This document shows positions 40,660-50,679 of a DNA stretch of 64,000 nucleotides, one piece after another. Position 1 is the first letter of the stretch; each line of letters starts with the position of its first letter. The position numbers and the translations under genes are program-made. The notes under the pieces are model-generated. The model did no database searches, was not told the origin of the DNA, and saw nothing but the letters and a program-made list of their open reading frames with translations. This DNA comes from Elusimicrobiota bacterium. Its GTDB lineage: Bacteria > Elusimicrobiota > Endomicrobiia > Endomicrobiales > Endomicrobiaceae. Location of the stretch: contig JAFXSD010000018.1 of NCBI GenBank assembly GCA_017525905.1, forward strand, positions 1 to 64,000, in the 5' to 3' direction.

Positions 40660-41244
40660 ATGAACGAAAACAGAAAAAATAATCCTATATTAACAAATGT
40701 TTCTAACAGACATATTCATTTGTCTAAAGAAGATATGGAAACATTGTTTGGTAAAGGTCATACATTAACAAAAACAAAAGATTTGGTTCAACCGGGAGAA
40801 CATGCTTGTGATGAAACAGTTACAATACAAGGTCCTAAAAGAGCAATAGAAAAAGTTAGAGTTTTAGGCCCGTTGAGAAAACAAACTCAAGTAGAAATAT
40901 TTGTAACCGATGCCATAAGGTTAGGTGTTAATGTTTGTATAAGATTGTCCGGAGATTTAGCCGGTTCAGAACCTATAAAAGTTATAGGTCCTGCAGGTTC
41001 AATAGATTTAAAAGAAGGGTGTATTGTTGCTAAAAGACATATCCATTTTACAACGAAAGATGCTGAATTTTACGGAGTAAAAAACGGAGACAGCTTAAAG
41101 TTGAAAACAGAAGGGGAAAGAGGACTTGTTTTTGATAATGTTATAGCCAGAGTAAGCGATAAAATGGCATTGGAATGTCATTTGGATATGGAAGAAGCTA
41201 ATGCCGCAGGTGTAAAGAACGGAGATAAACTCTTTTTATTATAA
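40660..41244 (+). CDS. pduL: Phosphate propanoyltransferase / phosphotransacetylase, PduL type
   Basis: Exchanges CoA for phosphate on acetyl- or propionyl-CoA, yielding acyl-phosphate for ATP synthesis. 194 residues with the duplicated PduL barrel. The metal-binding His motifs SNRHIHLSKEDMETLFG (near the N-terminus) and AKRHIHFTTKDAEFYGV (near residue 125) are clear, as are VLGPLRKQTQVEIFVTDAIRLGV and CHLDMEEANAAG. There is no encapsulation peptide extension, and no microcompartment genes are in the window, so it probably serves soluble acetate metabolism. Confidence 0.92.
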   Translation: MNENRKNNPILTNVSNRHIHLSKEDMETLFGKGHTLTKTKDLVQPGEHACDETVTIQGPKRAIEKVRVLGPLRKQTQVEIFVTDAIRLGVNVCIRLSGDLAGSEPIKVIGPAGSIDLKEGCIVAKRHIHFTTKDAEFYGVKNGDSLKLKTEGERGLVFDNVIARVSDKMALECHLDMEEANAAGVKNGDKLFLL

Positions 41245-41258
41245 CACGGGATACAAAA

Positions 41259-41699
41259 ATGAAAATTGCATTCGGTTGCGACCATGCAGGAATAGAAATT
41301 AAAGAAAAACTGATAGACTTTATAAAATCTTTGGGACATGATGTTTTGGATTTCGGAACAAATTCAAGCCAAAGTTGCGATTATCCCGATTTTGCATTAA
41401 AAGTAGCACAATCAGTTGTTTCAAAAGCCGCGGATAAAGGTATTTTAATTTGCGGAACAGGTATAGGAATGTCTATAGCCGCAAATAAGGTTAAAGGTAT
41501 AAGAGCGGCTGTTTGTTGGAATAAAGAAACCGCACAATTGATATCTCAACATAATAATGCAAATATTATGTGTGCCGGAGCAAGATTTGCTTCAGTTGAT
41601 GATATATGTTCTTGGATTAAAATTTTTCTTGAAACGGAATTTGAACAAAGGCATTTAAAAAGAATAGATAAAATAAAGAACATAGAACAACAGTATTAA
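41259..41699 (+). CDS. rpiB: Ribose-5-phosphate isomerase B
   Basis: Interconverts ribose 5-phosphate and ribulose 5-phosphate. 146 residues. MKIAFGCDHAGIEIKE (Asp/His), a catalytic Cys in ILICGTGIGMSIAANKVKGIRAAVCW and HNNANIMCAGAR are diagnostic of the RpiB/LacAB family. 14 nt behind pduL. The stop codon lies inside the loop of an intrinsic terminator, so the last residues (EQQ) are encoded by the terminator's left arm. Confidence 0.95.
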   Translation: MKIAFGCDHAGIEIKEKLIDFIKSLGHDVLDFGTNSSQSCDYPDFALKVAQSVVSKAADKGILICGTGIGMSIAANKVKGIRAAVCWNKETAQLISQHNNANIMCAGARFASVDDICSWIKIFLETEFEQRHLKRIDKIKNIEQQY

Positions 41700-41722
41700 T
41701 GCTGTTGTTCTATTTTTTTTTA
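41683..41722 (+). terminator. Intrinsic terminator wrapping the rpiB stop codon
   Basis: TAGAACAACAG (41683-41693) pairs perfectly with CTGTTGTTCTA (41702-41712), with a T-tract after it. The loop holds the TAA stop (41697-41699). Ribosomes ending rpiB translation would cover the left arm. Confidence 0.92.
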
Positions 41723-41735
41723 CGGGAGAATAAAA

Positions 41736-43094
41736 ATGAAAAAAATTTTTGTTTTGTTGGCATTTATGTTTTTAGCAAATTTTTGTTATTCCGCATCGGT
41801 TACAATATACAATGATAATTTTGCACTCGTTAGAGATACGAAAGAATTTAATATAAAAGCAGGTCAACAACTGATAGAAATGGATGATGTAGCTTCGAAA
41901 GTAGATCCGACAAGTGTTTTACCGAAATTTCTTTCCGACTCGGATAAAATTACAATTCTTGAACAAAATTACGATTTTGATTTGGTAAACAGCAATAAAT
42001 TATTACAAAAATATATCGGCAGCGACATTTCGGTAGAAAGATATTTACCGAATTCTCAAAAAGAAAAAATTTCCGGTAAACTGTTATCCGTTCAAGGCGG
42101 GACTATAATAAAAACAAATAACGATAAAATAGTGATAAATCCGGAAGGAGAAATTATTTTGCCGAAAATGCCGGAAGGTTTAATGTTAAAACCTACTTTG
42201 TCATGGTTGATAAACAGTAAGGTTTCAGGTAAGAAAAAATTAGAATTAACATATAAAACAACCGGTTTTTCATGGGTTGCCGATTATGTTGCCGTATTAG
42301 ATAAAGACGATAAGAAGATAGATTTGAATGCTTGGGTAACCATAAACAACACATCTGGTGCTACATATAAAGATGCGAAGTTAAAATTAGTTGCAGGTGA
42401 TGTAAATACAGTTAAAGAATATGGAAGATCTAACAGAGTTATGTTGGCTAAGAGTGCTGCAATGGATGCAATGGCGGAAGAATCAGCAGCAGGTTTTCAG
42501 GAACAATCTTTCTTCGAATATCATATTTATAAATTACAAAGAACTGCGAACTTAAAAGATAACGAAAAAAAACAAATAGAATTTACTGCAGCACAAAATA
42601 TTCCGGTAGAAAAAAAGTATACTTATGAAAGTTCTAAAAATAATAAGGTTGAAATATCTTTAAAATTTAAAAACAATAAAGCTTCGAATTTAGGAATACC
42701 GTTACCTAAAGGTAAAGTAAGAGTATTTAAGAGTGACGGAGATTCAATAGAATTCGTAGGTGAAGATAAAATAGATCATACACCGGAAAATAAAGATATG
42801 AGATTAACCATAGGTAATGCTTTTGATGTTACGGCCGAAAGAAAAATGACCGGTTCATCAAGCAGTAATTCCGCAAAGCAATCGGAAGAAAGTTATGAAA
42901 TTACTTTAAAGAATGCTAAAACCGAGGCTGTAAAAGTTGAAGTTATAGAGAAATTTTATGGCTGGTCAAATTGGAAAATAACATCAAATTCTCAAAAGTT
43001 TGAAAAGAAAGATTCAAACACCGCGGTTTTTGAAGTATCTGTTCCGGCAAAATCCGAAACAAAAATTTCTTATAAGGTAAAATATTCATGGTAA
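41736..43094 (+). CDS. Secreted DUF4139-domain protein
   Basis: 452 residues with a signal peptide (MKKIFVLLAFMFLANFCYSA). It begins with VTIYNDNFALVRDTKEFNIKAGQQLIEMDDVASKVDPTSVLPKF and later has KKLELTYKTTGFSWVADYVAVLDKDDKKIDLNAWVTINNTSGATYKDAKLKLVAGDV, the typical DUF4139 region, then a beta-rich C-terminus. Likely exported to the periplasm or surface; function unknown. Its end overlaps deoC by 7 nt even though it is unrelated in function, so deoC translation may depend on it. Confidence 0.8.
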   Translation: MKKIFVLLAFMFLANFCYSASVTIYNDNFALVRDTKEFNIKAGQQLIEMDDVASKVDPTSVLPKFLSDSDKITILEQNYDFDLVNSNKLLQKYIGSDISVERYLPNSQKEKISGKLLSVQGGTIIKTNNDKIVINPEGEIILPKMPEGLMLKPTLSWLINSKVSGKKKLELTYKTTGFSWVADYVAVLDKDDKKIDLNAWVTINNTSGATYKDAKLKLVAGDVNTVKEYGRSNRVMLAKSAAMDAMAEESAAGFQEQSFFEYHIYKLQRTANLKDNEKKQIEFTAAQNIPVEKKYTYESSKNNKVEISLKFKNNKASNLGIPLPKGKVRVFKSDGDSIEFVGEDKIDHTPENKDMRLTIGNAFDVTAERKMTGSSSSNSAKQSEESYEITLKNAKTEAVKVEVIEKFYGWSNWKITSNSQKFEKKDSNTAVFEVSVPAKSETKISYKVKYSW

Positions 43095-43747
43095 ATATAG
43101 CTGCTATTATAGATCATACATTATTGAAACCTAATGCAACATACAGAGATTTTAAATTGTTGTGTGAGCAGGCTGTAGAAAACAGATTTTGGTCTGTATG
43201 TGTTCCTCCGTTTATGGTGGAAACCTGCAAAAAAGCTCTTATAAATACAGATGTAAAAGTTTGTACCGTAATAGGTTTTCCGTTAGGATATAACAATTAT
43301 GTAAGTAAACTTATGGAAGCAAAATATTCAATAAAAAAGGGTGCGGATGAAATAGATGCCGTAATAAATATATCTGCATTGAAATCAAAAGATTTTAATT
43401 ATGTTGAAAAAGAAATAGCTTTATTAAGAAAAAAAGTTTCAAACAAAATTTTAAAAGTAATAGTTGAAACTGCATATTTAAATGAAGAAGAAAAAGAAAA
43501 AATTGCAAAAATAATTTTAAATAATGGCGTTGATTTTTTGAAAACATCAACAGGTTTTGCTCCCGGCGGAGCAACTGTTGAAGATATTAAATTTTTTAAA
43601 AAAATATTAAAAAACAATGTAAAAATAAAAGCATCCGGCGGGATATCCACTTATAAACAAGCCGAAGAATTGATAAGAGCAGGTGCAAGCAGAATCGGAA
43701 CATCAAAATCTTTACAACTGATGACAGATTATGAAGATGATGAATAG
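43088..43747 (+). CDS. deoC: Deoxyribose-phosphate aldolase
   Basis: Splits deoxyribose 5-phosphate into glyceraldehyde 3-phosphate and acetaldehyde. 219 residues, TIM barrel. IDHTLLKPNAT (7-17), TVIGFPLGYN, GADEIDAVINI, KVIVETAYL and the Schiff-base lysine in DFLKTSTGF are present, then KASGGI and IGTSKSL. With the downstream phosphopentomutase and nucleoside phosphorylases it completes deoxynucleoside breakdown; the acetaldehyde could feed acetyl-CoA and PduL. Overlaps its neighbours on both sides. Confidence 0.95.
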   Translation: MVNIAAIIDHTLLKPNATYRDFKLLCEQAVENRFWSVCVPPFMVETCKKALINTDVKVCTVIGFPLGYNNYVSKLMEAKYSIKKGADEIDAVINISALKSKDFNYVEKEIALLRKKVSNKILKVIVETAYLNEEEKEKIAKIILNNGVDFLKTSTGFAPGGATVEDIKFFKKILKNNVKIKASGGISTYKQAEELIRAGASRIGTSKSLQLMTDYEDDE

Positions 43748-45473
43748 AACAATAATTAAACATATATCGGCAATTAGCATAATTGCTTTTTTTATGTTAT
43801 TGGCTTGGCTGTTGTTTGTATATGTTTTTTTTAATAACGAATTAAAAAGAAATATATATCCGATTATTGATGAATCCAAACAAACTTTAGCTGAAATTTT
43901 AAATAAAAATTTTTCATCCGAAAAAGCAGGAAAGTTTATTCCGGAATTCGAAAAAAATGAATATGTTAGTTATGTTACGATAAAAAATAATCAAAACGAA
44001 ATCAATTCCAAAAAAATAAACTCACTTATATTAGACTCGTTAAAATTAACTTATCCGATAAAATATGAAAATAAAACCGTAGGCCGGATTGAAATTTGGC
44101 CGTCTTATGAACTCTTTTCTAAAATTTTATCTTCTGCTGTTAATATTTTAATTTTTTCTTTTTCAATAATTATTTTAATCGGTGCATTTGTTTTTTTTAT
44201 ATATGTTTATATAAGAAAATATATTTTTGTTCCGTATAAACAAATAAAAACAATGATAAACGATATAGCTTTAGATAAAAGATTAAGCGTTGATGAAACA
44301 ATTAAAGCCGGTGTTTGGAATAATATTTTTTTTGATTTGAAAAAATTACATAACAAAGTTTTTGATATAAACACTACAATGAATTTGTTGTTTTCGGCAA
44401 CCGGCACGATAAGTTCTGATTTGGAACTTGTAAATTCCGTTCATGTAATATTTAATGTTGTTCACAAAAGAATAAAAGAATCTATATGTGTTTTGTTTGT
44501 TCCTGATGAAAGCGGGCAACTGAAAGTTTTTGCAAAAAACGGCTTATTGAATAATGATGTGATGTTTATACCTGAAAGTGCAGATAATTATATATGGACT
44601 ACATACAAACAAATAAAAAATATTATTGTTAATGATACAAATAAAATAACAAAAGAAAATTTGGGTGGTTTGTATGATGACAATATACGTGCATTTATGT
44701 CTATACCTCTTATAGATGAAAATAAAAATTGCATAGGCGTTTTTGTTGTGATAAGCAAAATAGAAAATTCGTTTAACGAGGATAATATAGATATAATAAA
44801 CAGTGTTTCACAATATTTGGTTGCACTTATAAACAGAATTAAAGATTACCAGGAAATAAAAGAGACAAACAGAAAATTGGAAATAGAAATAGAGACCGTA
44901 TCAAAAGGAATTATGGAAACGAATGATATTCTTATAAAAAAAGTAAAGGATATGAATAATATTTATTCCGTGGCAAACTATGTATCAACAAAAAAAGATA
45001 TATCGGATTGTATGGAGTATATTTCATTGAAAGTGAAAGAAATTTTAGGAGTAGAGAAGTTCGGTATTTTTAAATATAATAAAAAAAATAACAGTTTAAG
45101 TTCCGTTAAAGGTTCTTTTGATTTAAATTACTGCTTAAAATTTGTTGATAAAAAAGATACAATTTATAATAATGTATTAAATACCGGAAAAGCAGTCGTT
45201 TTAAATAAAGATTCAAAAACGAATGATTTTTTAAAAGATTTAAAAATTGATGAATTGAAAATAAATTCTGCCGTGTTTGTGCCTGTAATGAAGGAACACG
45301 ATGTTGTTGCACTCGTTGCAGCTTTAAATAAGGCAGATTCCGATTTTGTTCGTTCGGATATAAAAATTTTAGAACACATTTCTGTTATTATTTATGATAT
45401 AATAGAAAGAACAAACTTATATAATAAAATAAAAGCTAATATAAAAATGGGGGAAGCAAATGGAAATAGCTGA
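43731..45473 (+). CDS. Membrane-bound tandem-GAF sensor-like protein, no output domain seen
   Basis: 580 residues. Membrane helix 1 ([20 protein letters not shown], about 14-33), a ~95-residue extracytoplasmic part, membrane helix 2 ([24 protein letters not shown], about 138-161), a linker, then two GAF-like domains (about 205-380 and 415-570; [24 protein letters not shown] and [21 protein letters not shown], each ending in a hydrophobic VALV or CIGVFVV strand) separated by a coiled coil. No kinase, GGDEF or phosphatase domain follows. It overlaps deoC by 17 nt and the transketolase gene by 14 nt, so it is buried in the pentose operon. Confidence 0.7.
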   Translation: MKMMNRTIIKHISAISIIAFFMLLAWLLFVYVFFNNELKRNIYPIIDESKQTLAEILNKNFSSEKAGKFIPEFEKNEYVSYVTIKNNQNEINSKKINSLILDSLKLTYPIKYENKTVGRIEIWPSYELFSKILSSAVNILIFSFSIIILIGAFVFFIYVYIRKYIFVPYKQIKTMINDIALDKRLSVDETIKAGVWNNIFFDLKKLHNKVFDINTTMNLLFSATGTISSDLELVNSVHVIFNVVHKRIKESICVLFVPDESGQLKVFAKNGLLNNDVMFIPESADNYIWTTYKQIKNIIVNDTNKITKENLGGLYDDNIRAFMSIPLIDENKNCIGVFVVISKIENSFNEDNIDIINSVSQYLVALINRIKDYQEIKETNRKLEIEIETVSKGIMETNDILIKKVKDMNNIYSVANYVSTKKDISDCMEYISLKVKEILGVEKFGIFKYNKKNNSLSSVKGSFDLNYCLKFVDKKDTIYNNVLNTGKAVVLNKDSKTNDFLKDLKIDELKINSAVFVPVMKEHDVVALVAALNKADSDFVRSDIKILEHISVIIYDIIERTNLYNKIKANIKMGEANGNS

Positions 45474-46287
45474 TTTAAAAGTTATATCAGCATCTGTCAG
45501 GAAAGAAATTCTTAAGATGTTGCAGAAAGCAGGCTCCGGACATCCGGGAGGAAGTTTATCTGCAGTAGAATTGATGGTTGATTTGTATATTAATCATATG
45601 AATTTTAATAAGGATAATTTTCAAGATAAAAACAGAGATTATTTTGTTTTATCGAAAGGTCATGTTTGCCCTGTTTTATATGCGGTTCTTTCTCAAATAG
45701 GTTGTATTCCCAAAGAAGAACTTGATACATTAAGAAAAATCGGCGGAAGATTGCAGGGACATCCCGCAATGGATAAACACATCCCGGGCGTTGAAATTTC
45801 CACCGGTTCTTTAGGATACGGTCTTTCGATTGCTGCCGGTATTGCAAAAGGTATGAAAACTTTAAAACAAAATAACAGAGTATATGTTCTTATGGGAGAC
45901 GGGGAACAACAGGAAGGTTCTGTTTGGGAAGCGGTTATGGCGGCTCCTCATTTTAAACTCGATAATTTATGTGCGATTATAGATTGTAACGGATTACAAA
46001 TAGACGGTAAAGTTGAAGATGTATTAAATATTAATCCGATAGCGGATAAATACAGAGCTTTCGGTTGGAATGTTTTGGAAATAGACGGACACAATTTGCA
46101 GGAAGTTGATCAAGCATATTCAAAAGCAAAACAGTGTAAAGGAAAACCGACGGCAATAATTGCAAAAACCGTAAAAGGAAAAGGGGTTTCTTTTATGGAA
46201 AATGTTGCGGATTGGCACGGAAAAGCTCCGAATGCCGAACAATTGGAACAAGCTCTTAAAGAAATAGATGAAAGTTTAAAAAAATAA
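45460..46287 (+). CDS. Transketolase, N-terminal subunit
   Basis: Thiamine-diphosphate-binding half of a split transketolase. 275 residues. [63 protein letters not shown] and the TPP motif [39 protein letters not shown] are hallmark. It acts in the non-oxidative pentose phosphate pathway. Agcaaatg-type start preceded by ggggg. The C-terminal subunit follows 16 nt downstream. Confidence 0.95.
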   Translation: MEIADLKVISASVRKEILKMLQKAGSGHPGGSLSAVELMVDLYINHMNFNKDNFQDKNRDYFVLSKGHVCPVLYAVLSQIGCIPKEELDTLRKIGGRLQGHPAMDKHIPGVEISTGSLGYGLSIAAGIAKGMKTLKQNNRVYVLMGDGEQQEGSVWEAVMAAPHFKLDNLCAIIDCNGLQIDGKVEDVLNINPIADKYRAFGWNVLEIDGHNLQEVDQAYSKAKQCKGKPTAIIAKTVKGKGVSFMENVADWHGKAPNAEQLEQALKEIDESLKK

Positions 46288-46303
46288 ATATAGGGATATA
46301 ATT

Positions 46304-47254
46304 ATGGTAAATGTTTTTGGTAATAAAGCTACAAGGTTTGGTTTTGGTGAAGGGTTGGTTGAGTTGGGCAAAAAAAACGATAAAATTTTTGTGCTTGGAG
46401 CAGATACCGTTTCTTCCGTTGCGATAAACGGATTTCAAAAAGAATTTCCGGAAAGATTTGCTAATGTAGGTATAGCCGAAACAAATTTGTTGGGAATGGC
46501 TGCCGGACTTGCGGTTGCAGGTTTTATTCCTTTTGTTTCAACATACGGTGTTTTTGCTTCCGGAAGACCTTGGGAACAAATAAGAACTACGATTTGTTAT
46601 TCCAACTTAAATGTAAAAATCGGTGGTTCTCATTCAGGACTTATGGTTGGCCCGGACGGTGCAACCCACCAAGCTTTGGAAGAAATTTCTATAATGAGAT
46701 GTTTACCGAATATGACGGTTTTAGTTCCGTGCGATTTAACGGAAACAAAGAAAGCAACGATAGCGGCTGCGGATTATAACGGTCCGGTTTATATAAGATA
46801 CGGAAGAGAAAATATTCCTATAATAACGGACGATAAAACTCCTTTCGAAATAGGAAAAGCAGTTCAAATGAAAGGCGGTAAAGATGTTTGTATTATGGCT
46901 TGCGGTTCAATGGTATATGAATCTTTAATGGCTGCGGAAATTTTGGAAAAAGAAGGTATAAAAGCAAGAGTTTTAAATATACATACAATAAAACCGATAG
47001 ACAAAAAAGCAATAATTGATGCTGCAAAAGATTGCGGTGCAATAGTTACGGCAGAAGAGCACCAAATATTTGGCGGATTCGGAAGTGCCGTTGCCGAAGT
47101 TGTTGTTGCAAATTGTCCGGTACCGATGGAATTTGTAGGTGTTAACGATACATTCGGAGAATCCGGAAAACCGTCAGACTTGATTGTTAAGTACGGTTTA
47201 AAAGATGTAAATATAGTTGAAGCCGTAAAAAAAGTTTTAAAAAGAAAAAAATAA
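46304..47254 (+). CDS. Transketolase, C-terminal subunit
   Basis: Pyrimidine-binding half of the split enzyme, 316 residues. The catalytic Glu lies in FANVGIAETNLLGMAAGLAVAGF; further conserved are IGGSHSGLMVGPDGATHQALEEISIMRCLPNMTV and the C-terminal EEHQIFGGFGSAVAEVV. A two-gene transketolase is common in low-GC anaerobes. Followed by an 86-bp AT-rich gap before deoB. Confidence 0.95.
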   Translation: MVNVFGNKATRFGFGEGLVELGKKNDKIFVLGADTVSSVAINGFQKEFPERFANVGIAETNLLGMAAGLAVAGFIPFVSTYGVFASGRPWEQIRTTICYSNLNVKIGGSHSGLMVGPDGATHQALEEISIMRCLPNMTVLVPCDLTETKKATIAAADYNGPVYIRYGRENIPIITDDKTPFEIGKAVQMKGGKDVCIMACGSMVYESLMAAEILEKEGIKARVLNIHTIKPIDKKAIIDAAKDCGAIVTAEEHQIFGGFGSAVAEVVVANCPVPMEFVGVNDTFGESGKPSDLIVKYGLKDVNIVEAVKKVLKRKK

Positions 47255-47325
47255 TAAATTGTAGCAGATAATTTAATTTATAAGTTTATAAGGTTATAGT
47301 TTAGTATAAACCTAAAAGTTGTAAT

Positions 47326-47331
47326 TATAAT
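47326..47331 (+). promoter_or_regulatory. -10 element of deoB, start-proximal
   Basis: Perfect TATAAT 9 nt before the deoB ATG. No Shine-Dalgarno is visible and the -35 is weak. Like pyrD, this would give an almost leaderless mRNA. Confidence 0.4.
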
Positions 47332-47340
47332 TGCACTAAA

Positions 47341-48543
47341 ATGGTAAATATAAACAGAATAATCTTAATAGTATTGGATAGTGTCGGGGTAGGAGAACTT
47401 CCCGATGCAAACAGATATAATGATGCAGGTGCCAATACACTAAAACATATTCTTGAAAATAAAGATAAAAATTTTATTTTTGAAAATATGGGAAAACTCG
47501 GTTTATATAATATTGTTCCGTCTCCTTACGGATATAAACCCGATAAAGTTTCAGGTTGTTACGGTAAAATGGCAACCATGTCTCCGGCAAAAGATACTAC
47601 AGCGGGACATTGGGAACTTTCCGGTATAATTTTGGATAAACCTTTTCCTACATATCCTAACGGTTTCCCTAAAGAAATAACAGAAGAATTCGAAAAACAA
47701 ATCGGAACAAAAATTTTGGGTAATTGTGTTGCTTCCGGAACGGAAATAATACAAAGATTAGGTAAACAACATTACGAAACAGGTTTCCCGATAGTTTATA
47801 CATCAGCCGATTCCGTTTTTCAAGTTGCTGCCGCCGAAGATAGTGAAAAGTTCGGAAATCTTCAACATCTTTATGATATATGTGAAATTGCAAGAAATTT
47901 GTTGCAGGGAGAGCATGCTGTAGGCAGAGTTATAGCAAGACCTTTTATAACAAAAGAAGACGGCACGTTTAAAAGAACAACAAACAGGAAAGATTATTCT
48001 TTAACTCCGCCAGGAACAACTATATTGGACAAAATAAAAAACAGCGGCGGAAGTGTAATAGCGGTAGGTAAAATTAAAGATATATTTAATAACAAGGGAA
48101 TTACCACAGCTTACCATACGGTTGGTAATCCGCACGGAATACAACTTACAATAGATTCCATAAAAGAACAATCAAGTTTTGATAAACAATTGATTTTTAC
48201 AAATTTGGTCGACTTTGATATGCTTTGGGGGCATAGAAGAAATATTGATGCTTATGCTCAAGGATTAAAATTTTTTGACGAAAAATTGCCGGAAATAATT
48301 GGTTCCATGAAAGACACTGATGTGCTTATAATAACAGCAGATCACGGATGTGACCCTACATATACAAAACATACAGATCATACAAGAGAATATGTTCCTC
48401 TTTTAGTCTACGGCTCGGCAATAAAGCAAAATGTAAATTTGGGGACAAGAAAAACATTGTCGGATGTTGCTCAAACAATAGCCGATATTTTCGAAATCGA
48501 ACCGATGAAAAACGGAACAAGTTTCAAGGATGAAATTCTATGA
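47341..48543 (+). CDS. deoB: Phosphopentomutase
   Basis: Moves phosphate between C1 and C5 of ribose and deoxyribose. 400 residues, alkaline-phosphatase superfamily. Metal-binding and catalytic segments: IILIVLDSVGVGELPDA, MSPAKDTTAGHWELSGI (catalytic Thr), FTNLVDFDMLWGHRR and ITADHGCDPTYTKHTDHTRE. It converts the ribose 1-phosphate made by the next two gene products. Overlaps the PNP gene by 4 nt. Confidence 0.96.
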   Translation: MVNINRIILIVLDSVGVGELPDANRYNDAGANTLKHILENKDKNFIFENMGKLGLYNIVPSPYGYKPDKVSGCYGKMATMSPAKDTTAGHWELSGIILDKPFPTYPNGFPKEITEEFEKQIGTKILGNCVASGTEIIQRLGKQHYETGFPIVYTSADSVFQVAAAEDSEKFGNLQHLYDICEIARNLLQGEHAVGRVIARPFITKEDGTFKRTTNRKDYSLTPPGTTILDKIKNSGGSVIAVGKIKDIFNNKGITTAYHTVGNPHGIQLTIDSIKEQSSFDKQLIFTNLVDFDMLWGHRRNIDAYAQGLKFFDEKLPEIIGSMKDTDVLIITADHGCDPTYTKHTDHTREYVPLLVYGSAIKQNVNLGTRKTLSDVAQTIADIFEIEPMKNGTSFKDEIL

Positions 48544-49367
48544 AAGAAAAAACTGTTTTAGACAAAATTAAAGAGAGTGTAAAATATATTCGCAGCAGGA
48601 TAAAATCTTCTCCGAAAACAGCTTTGATTTGCGGTTCCGGGCTTGGAAATATAAAAAATATAATAAAAAAAGAAACAATTGTCTCTTATTCAAAAATTCC
48701 TCATTTTAAGCAATCGACGGTTGAAGGTCATACCGGTGAAATGATTGTCGGTAAATTTAACTCTAAAGATATAATTTTACTAAACGGCAGAGTTCATTAT
48801 TATGAAGGTTACAGTATGCAGGAAGTATCTTATCCCGTAAGAGTATTGAAAGAGTTGGGAGTAGAAACTTTGATTATAACTTGTGCCGTGGGAGCAATAA
48901 ATAAAAAATATAATCCGGGAGATGTTGTAGTTATAGAAGATCATATAAATTTTATGGGCAACAATCCTTTAATAGGAAAACATTATGATGAGTTCGGTGA
49001 CAGATTTCCGGATATGACAAACATATACGACAAAAAAGTAATAAACAAAATATTAAAAACAGCAAAAAATAATAAGATATCCGTTCACAAAGGAGTATAT
49101 TTTGCCGTCAGCGGACCTTCATACGAGACTCCTGCGGAAATTAATGCTTACAGGAAGTTGGGTGGAGATGTTGTAGGAATGTCGTTAGTGCCGGAAGCAA
49201 TAGTTGCAAATCAAATAGGCATAAAAACAGTTGCCTTAACTTATGTGTCAAATAAAGCAAGCGGATTATCAAAAAAAAGTTTAACACATGAAGAAGTTTT
49301 ACGGACAGGTAAAAAAGCTTCAGTTTCAATGGAGAAGATAATAACAATTTTTATAAAGGAACTTTAA
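48540..49367 (+). CDS. Purine nucleoside phosphorylase
   Basis: Phosphorolysis of purine nucleosides to base and (deoxy)ribose 1-phosphate. 275 residues, trimeric (PunA/PNP-I) type: ALICGSGLGNI, TVEGHTGEMIVGKF, GRVHYYEGYSMQEVSYPVRVLKELGVETLIITCAVGAIN, SGPSYETPAEINAYRKLGGDVVGMSLVPEAIVANQIG. The ATGA overlap with deoB and the ATG shared with the next gene's start region show tight coupling. Confidence 0.95.
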   Translation: MKEKTVLDKIKESVKYIRSRIKSSPKTALICGSGLGNIKNIIKKETIVSYSKIPHFKQSTVEGHTGEMIVGKFNSKDIILLNGRVHYYEGYSMQEVSYPVRVLKELGVETLIITCAVGAINKKYNPGDVVVIEDHINFMGNNPLIGKHYDEFGDRFPDMTNIYDKKVINKILKTAKNNKISVHKGVYFAVSGPSYETPAEINAYRKLGGDVVGMSLVPEAIVANQIGIKTVALTYVSNKASGLSKKSLTHEEVLRTGKKASVSMEKIITIFIKEL

Positions 49368-50668
49368 TGAGAGCTTATGATGTAATTTATAAAAAAAGAA
49401 ACGGACAAAAATTATCAGAAAAAGAAATATCTTTTATGATAGAAGGATATACTAAACATGAAATTGCAGACTATCAAATGTCTGCTTTTTTGATGTCTGT
49501 TTATTTCCAAAATCTTGATGATGAGGAAACTTTTTATCTTACAAAAGCTATGGCAAATTCCGGAGAAATTTTAGATTTAAGTTTTTTGGACGGGCCTACG
49601 GCAGATAAACATTCCACAGGCGGTGTAGGTGACGGAACATCGTTACTTATAGCACCGATACTTGCAAGTTGCGATATTTATGTCCCGATGATGTCCGGCA
49701 GAGCATTGGGACATACAGGCGGAACACTTGATAAATTGGAATCTATTCCGGGATTTAATGTTAATCTTGATATAAAAGAATTTATTTCCGTTCTAAAAGA
49801 AAACAAGTTTGCAATGATAGGCCAAACAAAAGAAGTAGCGCCTGTGGATAAAAGGACATATGCATTAAGAGATGTTACGGCTACAGTAGAATCCATACCG
49901 TTGATTTGTTCAAGTATAATGTCCAAAAAAATTGCGGAAGGTGCACAAAATATATTGTTGGATGTGAAAACAGGAAATGCGGCTTTTATACAGGAATATG
50001 AGAAATCAAAAATGTTGGCTGAAAAGATGGTTAGTGTGGGAAAAAAATTCGGAAGGAATATGACTGCCGTTATTACCGATATGGATGAACCGTTGGGAAC
50101 TGCTGTAGGTAACAGCTTGGAAGTTATACAAACTATAGAAGCATTAAAGAATAAAATTAATAACGATTTTGTTCAATTAAGTATAGATTTAGCCGCACTT
50201 TCCATATTGCAGGTGGGATTAACAAAAACTTTTGAACAGGCACAAAGTTTAGCTAAAGAAAAAATTACATCGGGGCAGGCATTAAATAAATTTATAAAAA
50301 TGATAGAATTACAGAAAGGGAACACAAAAGTTGTAGATGATTATTCTGTTTTCGGTAAAGCCAAAAATATGTGTTATATAAAAGCAAAAGAAGACGGTTA
50401 TTTAAAATTTTCAAATACAAGAAATATAGGAATAGCTTCTTGCTTGTTGGGTGCTGGAAGATTAAAAGTTGAAGATAAAATAGATCATGTAAGCGGTATA
50501 ATTATTCATAAAAAAACGGGTGATTTTATTAACAAGAACGATATTATATTTGAATTACATCATAATAAAACTGATATCGATAATGTTGTGGAAATATTGA
50601 ATTCTTCCTATACTATAAGCAACACAAAAACAGAACAAGATAAAAAAATTAAATATATAGTAAATTAA
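49367..50668 (+). CDS. Pyrimidine-nucleoside (thymidine) phosphorylase
   Basis: Phosphorolysis of thymidine, uridine or deoxyuridine. 433 residues. DVIYKKRNGQKLSEKEISFMI opening, TADKHSTGGVGDGTSLLIAPILASC (phosphate-binding), MMSGRALGHTGGTLDKLESIPGFN and DVTATVESIPLICSSIMSKKIAEG are the family signatures. Pdp and DeoA cannot be separated with confidence here. Its start overlaps the last base of the PNP stop. Confidence 0.94.
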   Translation: MRAYDVIYKKRNGQKLSEKEISFMIEGYTKHEIADYQMSAFLMSVYFQNLDDEETFYLTKAMANSGEILDLSFLDGPTADKHSTGGVGDGTSLLIAPILASCDIYVPMMSGRALGHTGGTLDKLESIPGFNVNLDIKEFISVLKENKFAMIGQTKEVAPVDKRTYALRDVTATVESIPLICSSIMSKKIAEGAQNILLDVKTGNAAFIQEYEKSKMLAEKMVSVGKKFGRNMTAVITDMDEPLGTAVGNSLEVIQTIEALKNKINNDFVQLSIDLAALSILQVGLTKTFEQAQSLAKEKITSGQALNKFIKMIELQKGNTKVVDDYSVFGKAKNMCYIKAKEDGYLKFSNTRNIGIASCLLGAGRLKVEDKIDHVSGIIIHKKTGDFINKNDIIFELHHNKTDIDNVVEILNSSYTISNTKTEQDKKIKYIVN

Positions 50669-50679
50669 AAGGAGAAAAA

